DNA of 30,325 nt from a virus. The translations under genes were made by a program, and so were the position numbers. Under the pieces are notes generated by a model. It had not been told where the DNA came from, did not search any database, and saw nothing but the letters and a program-made list of their open reading frames with translations. Location: positions 1 through 30,325 of IMG/VR virus record IMGVR_UViG_3300042866_000811; one strand, written 5' to 3'. Shown in pieces: positions 8,522 to 12,670 of the stretch (position 1 is its first letter; every line of letters begins with the position of its first letter).

Positions 8522-8936
8522 GTGGCAGCTCCTCTGTCAGGTCCGTGGCGACGATGTCGATCACCCGACGCTGCGCCTCCTCCAACGCCGCCGTGATGCT
8601 GATCTTCTGCTCGATGCTGACCTCGACCGCCTGCTTGGCTACCCACCCGTGAGCGTAGCGCAGCATCTCGGTCGCCGCCTTGGCGTCGCCCGCCTCGGCA
8701 GCGGCGTACAGGGTGGTGGCCATGGCGCGCTCGCCGTCGGCGCGGCCCTTCTGTTCGGCGTACTCCGCGATGGGGTCCATCTGGCAGAGCTTGCGGTACT
8801 CGACCGGCGTCATGCCAGCGGCGAGTGCTAGGCTGTCGCCCTTGAGCCCCAGCTTGGCAGCCGCGTAGATCGCCTCCAGACGCGCCTCGGTGGCGGTCAG
8901 CGGACGCGGGTCATAAGGCAGCGACTGGAATGTCAT
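8496..8936 (-). CDS. terS: Terminase small subunit
   Basis: A 146-residue DNA-recognition subunit of the packaging machine. The N-terminal half has a helix-turn-helix-like stretch (AIYAAAKLGLKGDSLALAAGMTPVEYRKLCQMDP), followed by a long alanine-rich helical part (MATTLYAAAEAGDAKAATEMLRYAHGWV), which would form the oligomerisation core. It lies directly before terL and overlaps it. I use the ATG at 8936. The frame stays open for another 57 codons upstream, but that part is low-complexity (GEGGGRARRGCCCRG) and unlike the family. No clear Shine-Dalgarno precedes the ATG. Confidence 0.85.
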   Translation of the reverse strand: MTFQSLPYDPRPLTATEARLEAIYAAAKLGLKGDSLALAAGMTPVEYRKLCQMDPIAEYAEQKGRADGERAMATTLYAAAEAGDAKAATEMLRYAHGWVAKQAVEVSIEQKISITAALEEAQRRVIDIVATDLTEELPRADHALQR

Positions 8937-8971
8937 GACGTCAAGATAGCGCGGGTCGGCTGTTTGAGCAA
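8936..8971 (-). promoter_or_regulatory. Possible promoter giving a leaderless terS message
   Basis: On the minus strand TTGCTC (complement of 8966-8971), a 17-base spacer and TATCTT (complement of 8943-8948) stand six bases before the terS ATG. Transcription would begin at or next to the A of the ATG. The -10 is fair, the -35 weak (three of six). Confidence 0.25.
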
Positions 8972-9302
8972 GCGTCAAGTATTTTGTTGTGAGCGGGGTG
9001 AAAAAATAAAAAAGTTTCTGCGGTCCTTGGCCACGGCAACAGCAGCCGCGCCTGGCCCTGCCCCCCCCCTCCCCTCTGAGCACTCGCAGCAAAATGCTGC
9101 AATGCAAACTGAATGAACGTTCAGTCAGTCGCCAGGCGCGGGTGGCGCTCGACTAGCTGCGGCAAGAGGGTGCGGGCGGCTGTGTGCTATGGCCCTTTTG
9201 CCCTACGCAAACCAGGCGGGAAATGCAACTAGATGGAATGGGCAAAAGGGGCAACGCCCGAAAAACTACCGGGTATAATAAAATCAATGAGTTAGCGCGG
9301 CG

Positions 9303-9329
9303 ATGGGCAAGATGGGCAAAATGGGCAAT
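9303..9329 (+). repeat. Three tandem 9-bp iterons (ATGGGCAAN)
   Basis: ATGGGCAAG, ATGGGCAAA and ATGGGCAAT follow each other with no gap. Further related copies are an isolated ATGGGCAAAA at 9238-9247 and a partial ATGGGA at 9328-9333. Repeats of this kind serve as binding arrays for an initiator, terminase or repressor. Confidence 0.75.
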
Positions 9330-9422
9330 GGGATTTTACATCGCCCCCCTGAATCGCTGCACTGCAACATAAAGACTTCCTTATGTAGTACAAATAAAAA
9401 TCCATAGCATAGTAAATTAAAG

Positions 9423-9440
9423 ATTACCCATATTACCCAT
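9423..9440 (-). repeat. Two tandem 9-bp iterons in opposite orientation
   Basis: ATTACCCAT occurs twice head to tail. On the minus strand it reads ATGGGTAAT twice, one base different from the ATGGGCAAT unit of the other cluster. The 93 bases between the clusters include a very AT-rich stretch (about 9366-9422) with a small ACATAA/TTATGT hairpin. Read as TTACCCATA, each unit matches seven of nine bases of the DnaA box TTATCCACA. Confidence 0.75.
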
Positions 9441-9523
9441 ACGCCGATGGCATAATGCTATCTCTGCATCGCGGCGCTGCCCATTGCAGCACCCAAACGC
9501 CACCCCACCAGCACCCCAAAACA

Positions 9524-9549
9524 AAACGGGCGGCAATTGCCGCCCGTTT
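9524..9549 (-). terminator. Intrinsic terminator, 26-bp perfect palindrome
   Basis: The arms AAACGGGCGGCAA and TTGCCGCCCGTTT are perfect complements. On the minus strand the hairpin runs into TTTTGTTTTGG, a usable U-tract. It lies 43 bases beyond the stop of the small minus-strand gene (9592-9732), so it most likely ends that transcript. Confidence 0.7.
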
Positions 9550-9554
9550 GCTTA

Positions 9555-9572
9555 CTACGCCATATGGCGTAG
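9555..9572. repeat. 18-bp perfect palindrome
   Basis: CTACGCCAT/ATGGCGTAG is a perfect inverted repeat between the stop of the small minus-strand gene and the terminator. It could be an RNA-stabilising hairpin or a protein-binding site. Confidence 0.6.
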
Positions 9573-9591
9573 CACGTCCTTCTATGCGGCG

Positions 9592-9732
9592 TCAATAGAC
9601 CCGTTTCAGCTTTTTGAACTCCACGGCGTAGCCATTATTGACATACAGTGGAATAATCTGAAAGCGATGCTGGTTGGCGCCAATCCAGTTAGCCATTGCG
9701 TGCGAGGTCTTGAAGCGCTTTGTGGTCCACAT
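9592..9732 (-). CDS. 46-residue basic protein, lone early-type gene
   Basis: The protein begins MWTTKRFKTSHAMANWIGAN and ends EFKKLKRVY; it is basic and aromatic. I do not recognise a family. It has all parts of a working gene: AGGA about eight to eleven bases before the ATG, a good minus-strand promoter (TTGACA, 18-base spacer, TATTGT) just upstream, and a strong terminator downstream. It is transcribed away from the early plus-strand operon and shares a control region with it, a position often used by phage regulators or host-takeover proteins. A regulatory role is inference. Confidence 0.65.
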   Translation of the reverse strand: MWTTKRFKTSHAMANWIGANQHRFQIIPLYVNNGYAVEFKKLKRVY

Positions 9733-9767
9733 GGTCCGTTTCCTTGTGTTGTGTTGACAATACGTGG

Positions 9768-9797
9768 ACAATAGCAGAAAAGAAAATGTGGTGTCAA
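9768..9797 (-). promoter_or_regulatory. Promoter for the small minus-strand gene
   Basis: TTGACA (complement of 9792-9797), an 18-base spacer and TATTGT (complement of 9768-9773, four of six consensus bases). The transcript would start about 30 bases before the ATG at 9732. Confidence 0.6.
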
Positions 9798-9810
9798 CAA
9801 ATATTTGTTG
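9795..9810. promoter_or_regulatory. Candidate operator between divergent promoters
   Basis: The 16-bp perfect palindrome CAACAAATATTTGTTG lies between, and touches, the -35 boxes of the two divergent promoters. A protein bound here could control both. Imperfect outer arms (TGTCAA at 9792, TTGACA at 9811) extend the symmetry. Confidence 0.55.
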
Positions 9811-9839
9811 TTGACATTGTGTGAGCAGTTCACTATTCT
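9811..9839 (+). promoter_or_regulatory. Sigma-70-type early promoter
   Basis: Perfect -35 TTGACA (9811-9816), 17-base spacer, -10 TATTCT (9834-9839, four of six). The start point near 9846 leaves a short leader with AAGGGA before the ATG at 9866. It would drive the plus-strand early genes. Confidence 0.75.
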
Positions 9840-9865
9840 ACGTCCATCAACAAGGGAATACGGAA

Positions 9866-10009
9866 ATGGAAACGACGATCACGACACGGGCCGGAAACAA
9901 GATCACAGGCATCTTCAAGCCCTACAGCGAAGATGCCGACACGGTCCAAGTGACCAAAGGCAAGTGGAAGGGAAAGCATCTGGTCATCAAGAAAGCGGAC
10001 CGCGCCTAG
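9866..10009 (+). CDS. 47-residue early protein
   Basis: A short basic protein (METTITTRAGNKITGIFKPY...KGKWKGKHLVIKKADRA) of unknown function. The two lysine-rich beta-like segments suggest nucleic-acid contact, but this is inference. The first gene after the strong early promoter; AAGGGA lies eight bases before the ATG. The open frame extends back to 9821, but that part overlaps the promoter and is not translated. The TAG stop sits in the loop of a perfect 9-bp hairpin. Confidence 0.7.
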   Translation: METTITTRAGNKITGIFKPYSEDADTVQVTKGKWKGKHLVIKKADRA

Positions 10010-10018
10010 GGCGCGGTC
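9998..10018 (+). repeat. 9-bp hairpin with the stop codon as loop
   Basis: GACCGCGCC and GGCGCGGTC pair perfectly around the TAG stop of the 47-residue protein. There is no U-tract, so it is not a standard terminator. It may slow ribosomes or protect the RNA 3' end. Confidence 0.55.
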
Positions 10019-10024
10019 TAGCAG

Positions 10025-10045
10025 GCGGCCGCCATGCGCGGCCGC
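10025..10045. repeat. GC-rich hairpin after first early gene
   Basis: Two GCGGCCGC palindromes flank CATGC and can form an 8-bp stem. A small ACTAG/CTAGT inverted repeat follows at about 10048. No T-run follows, so full termination is doubtful; attenuation is possible. Confidence 0.5.
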
Positions 10046-10088
10046 TCACTAGTCCCTAGTCTAAACTCAACCAAAAGATGAAACTGCT

Positions 10089-10670
10089 ATGCTAATCGCT
10101 ACTGACATTCTCAAGGCCGCGCTGCTTTGTGCTTCGCAGGAAGAGAGCCGCTACTACCTTCGCGGCGTGCACCTGAGCACCACGGGGCACCTGGTGACCA
10201 CGGACGGGCACCGCATGTTCGTCGCCAAGCTGACTGAAGCCCCCGCGGCCGACGTCATCATCCCGCTTGATATGGTCAAGGCCGCGCTCAAGCTGGCGCC
10301 GAAGAAGGCCGCCACAATCGAGCTGAACGGCAACACACTCGGCGGCGTTGTGTTCACGCCCGTGGATGGCACGTTTCCCGATTGGCGCCGCGTCGTGCCG
10401 ACGGGCGAGGAACTGCCGTCCGGCAAGCCTGACGACGCGCCTGGCGCGGTTCATTTCAACCATGCCTTCATTGGTGACATGGCAAAGATGGCCGCCATCC
10501 TATGCGGCAAGGCCGATACAGCGCAATCCATGCTGCACCCTGTCAGCGCGAGCCATCCTTGCCTAGTCACGTTTGGTGACCGTGCCGATTGTTTCGCGGT
10601 TCTCATGCCATTGCGCCGCAAGATCAACCTCAGCGCGCCCCTCACGCGCAACGTCGTCATGGCAGGCTGA
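10089..10670 (+). CDS. Two-domain sliding-clamp-like protein (DnaN family)
   Basis: A 193-residue protein that probably tethers the phage polymerase to DNA. It shows DnaN landmarks in the right order: RYYLRGVHLSTTGHLVTTDGHRMF (21-44), matching the domain II signature YYLNG...LVATDGHRL; VDGTFPDWRRVVP (92-104), matching the (V/I)xGRFPDYRRVLP signature at the end of domain II; and CFAVLMPLR (168-176), resembling the YVVMPMRL C-terminus of the bacterial clamp. Domain I is absent, so the protein is about half the usual 366 residues, and domain III is short. A two-domain clamp would need three copies for a six-domain ring, as in PCNA; that is inference. The ribosome binding site is weak. Confidence 0.7.
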   Translation: MLIATDILKAALLCASQEESRYYLRGVHLSTTGHLVTTDGHRMFVAKLTEAPAADVIIPLDMVKAALKLAPKKAATIELNGNTLGGVVFTPVDGTFPDWRRVVPTGEELPSGKPDDAPGAVHFNHAFIGDMAKMAAILCGKADTAQSMLHPVSASHPCLVTFGDRADCFAVLMPLRRKINLSAPLTRNVVMAG

Positions 10671-10680
10671 CAACTAAAGC

Positions 10681-10710
10681 TTGACGGGCGGCGCCTGCCG
10701 CCCGTATACT
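10681..10710 (+). promoter_or_regulatory. Promoter overlapping a terminator-like hairpin
   Basis: TTGACG (10681-10686), 18-base spacer and TATACT (10705-10710) form a plausible promoter for the next gene. The spacer is itself a hairpin with arms ACGGGCGGC (10684-10692) and GCCGCCCGT (10697-10705), identical to the arms of the terminator at 9524-9549. The element could both end the clamp transcript and start a new one. Confidence 0.5.
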
Positions 10711-10743
10711 TTCCACACAATGTCAACTAAGGGAAACGCTACA

Positions 10744-11112
10744 ATGTCTAACATTTACGAACAACATGCCGCCGCATTCCGCGATGTTTCGGCCTTCGTC
10801 GTCACCTATAACGGCGACCGCGTCGCCACGGTCGCGCTCAAGTTTCCGCGTGATGGCGCCGGGCGCTTGTATGCCTACGTTCACTGGCACGGCGTCGAAA
10901 AGGTGCGGGGCTTTGCCGCTGGCGGCGGTTATGACAAGCGCACGGCCGCATGTGCCGCCGCCGCCCGCAAGCTGCCGCCGCAATTGCCCGCAGGTTATGA
11001 CGCCGCTGGCGACGTCTACGGCCGTTTTGTTGACGGATTGACCCGCGACGGCGGCCGGTCTTGGGAGGACGTCCTTCGGGACGCCGGGTTTAAGGTATTG
11101 CAGGCGGTGTGA
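10744..11112 (+). CDS. Conserved early phage protein, unknown function
   Basis: A 122-residue protein (MSNIYEQHAAAFRDVSAFVV...). The segments VAxVALKFPRDGAGRLYAYVHWHG and FAAGGGYDKRTAACAAAARKL resemble small proteins seen in many phages and plasmids, without a known activity. I chose the ATG at 10744 because AAGGGA lies upstream of it. An ATG eight codons earlier has no ribosome binding site. It is followed two bases later by a tiny membrane protein gene. Confidence 0.75.
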   Translation: MSNIYEQHAAAFRDVSAFVVTYNGDRVATVALKFPRDGAGRLYAYVHWHGVEKVRGFAAGGGYDKRTAACAAAARKLPPQLPAGYDAAGDVYGRFVDGLTRDGGRSWEDVLRDAGFKVLQAV

Positions 11113-11114
11113 CC

Positions 11115-11210
11115 ATGACCAACACACTGTACCTTGCCGCGCAGCTCGCCAAGGTCGCCCTGCTGTGCGCCGCGGCCTACGCATTCACCTATACCATCAT
11201 GCTATTCTAG
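11115..11210 (+). CDS. 31-residue single-pass membrane peptide
   Basis: MTNTLYLAAQLAKVALLCAA followed by AYAFTYTIMLF: almost entirely hydrophobic after the first residues, long enough for one membrane span. It begins two bases after the previous stop and ends 11 bases before the next ATG, fitting exactly into the operon. The function is unknown. Confidence 0.5.
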   Translation: MTNTLYLAAQLAKVALLCAAAYAFTYTIMLF

Positions 11211-11221
11211 GAGGGAAACAA

Positions 11222-11533
11222 ATGTCTTATCTCTATGTGCCCGTGACCATTGGCGTTTACCGCGATGGCGTTCACTTGACCGATTTCGCTTGTGAAGCCC
11301 GCGTCGAGTATGAGCTGCCAGACGGGCCGTCTGGCGTGCTCGACTGGGATGCGACGGGCTTTTACTTTACGGGCCAATACCTTGGTAAACCAATCCACCA
11401 CGAAATAGGATCGACCGACCCGCTTTGGAAGGATCTGTACGACCACATGGACCGCGAGTGGATCCACGATCAAGCGCGCGAAGCACTGGCACGCGATGGC
11501 ATCTGCAATCTGTACATGGACCCGGACCTATGA
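11222..11533 (+). CDS. Hypothetical early protein, 103 residues
   Basis: An acidic soluble protein (MSYLYVPVTIGVYRDGVHLTDF...) with a beta-rich first half and a helical second half (LWKDLYDHMDREWIHDQAREAL). I do not recognise a family. AGGAGGGA stands eight bases before the ATG and decides the start. The stop overlaps the start of the next gene (ATGA). Confidence 0.75.
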   Translation: MSYLYVPVTIGVYRDGVHLTDFACEARVEYELPDGPSGVLDWDATGFYFTGQYLGKPIHHEIGSTDPLWKDLYDHMDREWIHDQAREALARDGICNLYMDPDL

Positions 11534-11709
11534 CGCGGCCGATGTACGACGCCCGCGGCCTGGCGCCGGACCCGGAGCGGCTCGCGGAGGCGCACCACGT
11601 GCGCCGCGACCCGGCCACTGATGAAGTATCGTGGCCGCCGTCGCGCATGGCGGCCGTGCTGCGTGAACTCAAACTGATAGATGAAAAGGACCTCGACCAT
11701 GACACATGA
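11530..11709 (+). CDS. Hypothetical early protein, 59 residues
   Basis: A small charged protein (MTRPMYDARGLAPDPERLAEAH...). The ATG overlaps the preceding stop (ATGA), and its end overlaps the next gene by 11 bases. This packing supports real translation although no family is recognised. Confidence 0.6.
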   Translation: MTRPMYDARGLAPDPERLAEAHHVRRDPATDEVSWPPSRMAAVLRELKLIDEKDLDHDT

Positions 11710-11950
11710 TTTCACTTACCTCAACCAGCTCGGCGTCGTCGATTTGCTCGACCGTGCGCACCGCGGCAACTGGACCGGCCCCGAGGCGCACATGATACGC
11801 GCGCTTGCCGAACGGCTGGAGGAGCACCTTGACGCCGTCGCGGATTACGACGCCGTCAATGACGCCCTCATGGAGGCCAACCAGCGCGCCGATAGCTGGC
11901 GCGAGGAAGCGCAGGCGGTACAGCGCCAGCTCGATCAGGTGCGCGGATGA
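11699..11950 (+). CDS. Coiled-coil early protein, 83 residues
   Basis: The protein begins MTHDFTYLNQLGVVDLLDRA. From about residue 30 on it is one charged helix (IRALAERLEEHLDAVADY, then EANQRADSWREEAQAVQRQL) that should form a coiled coil. Function unknown. AAGGA lies about 11 bases upstream of the ATG. The stop overlaps the next start (ATGA). Confidence 0.65.
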   Translation: MTHDFTYLNQLGVVDLLDRAHRGNWTGPEAHMIRALAERLEEHLDAVADYDAVNDALMEANQRADSWREEAQAVQRQLDQVRG

Positions 11951-12153
11951 CGCCAGACCGGGCGTATTGGGCGGGCCATTGCAGCGCGTTTGACGACGCG
12001 ACCCTGTTGCGCTTCCTTGTGGCCGTGGAGGCCAGCCGCAGCCGCTACGACGCGGCCCTTGAGGCTGCGCAAGCGGAGGCAGAGCGCCGCAATCTGGTAA
12101 AAGAAAAGGCCCCCGTCACCGGGGGCCAAGCAATAGGGAGGAAACAGCCTTGA
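11947..12153 (+). CDS. Hypothetical early protein, 68 residues
   Basis: A mainly helical protein (MTPDRAYWAGHCSAFDDATL, then a helix of charged and alanine residues). No family recognised. It starts on an ATGA overlap and its TGA overlaps the TTG start of the DnaA-like gene. The end of its coding region carries a perfect hairpin that looks like a terminator for the opposite strand. Confidence 0.65.
   Translation: MTPDRAYWAGHCSAFDDATLLRFLVAVEASRSRYDAALEAAQAEAERRNLVKEKAPVTGGQAIGRKQP
12098..12127 (-). terminator. Terminator facing antisense transcription
   Basis: Arms GGCCCCCG (12108-12115) and CGGGGGCC (12120-12127) with a 4-base loop. Only on the minus strand is the hairpin followed by a U-tract (TTTTCTTTTACC, complement of 12096-12107). 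It would stop minus-strand transcripts that run past the primase-helicase gene into the early genes. Confidence 0.6.
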
Positions 12154-12614
12154 CGTATCACGACGTGCCACTGGACGCAATAGAGATTGAACGGCGCCTG
12201 CGCGCCTACCTCGACGACCTGGTGCAGCTCGCGGGCGGCCCCGTGACGGTCTGGCGCGCGGCCCGCATGGCTATGGAGCACCTGCGGCGAGCGGCCAACG
12301 CGCCCGATAGCGAGCCCGTGACGCTGCCGACGACACATCCCGAGGCCATCGTGCAGGCCGTGGCGGCCGCGCATGGCCTCACGGTCGACGACCTGCGCGG
12401 CCCGGCGCGGACGCGGTATATCAGCACCGCGCGCCACCACGCGGCGTGGGAACTGCGCCTACGGCGGCCTGACCTGCCGCTGGACAAGATCGCGGCTTGG
12501 CTGAACCGGCGCGACCATGCAACGATGATCCACAGCTTGAAGACGTTCCGCAAACTGCGCGCAAGCGGCCAATACGACGAAGAGCGCGCCCTTGTGGAGC
12601 GCGCCCTGTCATGA
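12150..12614 (+). CDS. DnaA domain IV-like DNA-binding protein
   Basis: A 154-residue protein whose C-terminal half matches the DNA-binding domain of the replication initiator DnaA. IVQAVAAAHGLTVDDLRG (67-84) corresponds to the start of domain IV, ARTRYISTARHHAAWELR (86-103) to the basic loop and next helix, and RRDHATMIHSLKTF (120-133) to the recognition helix normally reading GRDHTTVLHA. One threonine that contacts the DnaA box is Ala here. The ATPase domains are missing; the first 60 residues are an unrelated helical part. It starts at TTG, with GGGAGGA upstream and an overlap with the preceding stop (TTGA). It may bind a phage origin or regulate its own operon. Confidence 0.8.
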   Translation: MTYHDVPLDAIEIERRLRAYLDDLVQLAGGPVTVWRAARMAMEHLRRAANAPDSEPVTLPTTHPEAIVQAVAAAHGLTVDDLRGPARTRYISTARHHAAWELRLRRPDLPLDKIAAWLNRRDHATMIHSLKTFRKLRASGQYDEERALVERALS

Positions 12615-12670
12615 TCATGCTGGTGGCCTTGGTGCTGGCGGCCCTTGTGGCCGCCTGGCTCGACCTCTAA
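12611..12670 (+). CDS. Possible 19-residue hydrophobic peptide
   Basis: MIMLVALVLAALVAAWLDL, a pure membrane-spanning sequence. The ATG overlaps the stop of the DnaA-like gene (ATGA). Its TAA overlaps, on the other strand, the TAG of the converging primase-helicase gene. The exact fit is suggestive, but a chance frame cannot be excluded at this length. Confidence 0.35.
   Translation: MIMLVALVLAALVAAWLDL

Larger units (their letters stand above)
8937..9591. other. Non-coding control region (655 bases)
   Basis: No convincing gene is seen here. From left to right it contains a run of A-rich DNA (9001-9014), a C-run (9061-9069), the hairpin GCAGCA/TGCTGC (9086-9100), the palindrome TGAACGTTCA (9114-9123) inside a larger inverted repeat, an inverted pair GGCCCTTTTGCCC/GGGCAAAAGGGGC (9191-9203 and 9240-9252), two clusters of 9-bp repeats around AT-rich DNA (9303-9440), and two perfect palindromes (9524-9572). 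The likely content is a packaging or replication start site plus terminators. Confidence 0.6.

Noticed and set aside
7511-8596. Plus-strand frame (361 codons) opposite the large terminase
   Set aside because: Antisense shadow of a protein with complete ATPase and nuclease motifs.
8937-9107. N-terminal extension of the small terminase by 57 codons
   Set aside because: The extra part is low-complexity, contains a Cys run and the A-rich tract, and lacks family similarity; the ATG at 8936 gives a normal-sized protein.
9184-9372. 62-codon plus-strand frame in the control region
   Set aside because: Its WARWAKWAMG segment is simply the translated 9-bp repeats, and no ribosome binding site is present.
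9303-9440. CRISPR array
   Set aside because: The repeats are 9 bp, contiguous and without spacers; nothing here has CRISPR geometry, and the Cas4-like nuclease is far away with no other cas gene.
9606-9833. 75-codon minus-strand frame over the divergent promoter
   Set aside because: It runs through the promoter and operator. The 46-codon gene in another frame has the promoter, ribosome binding site and terminator.
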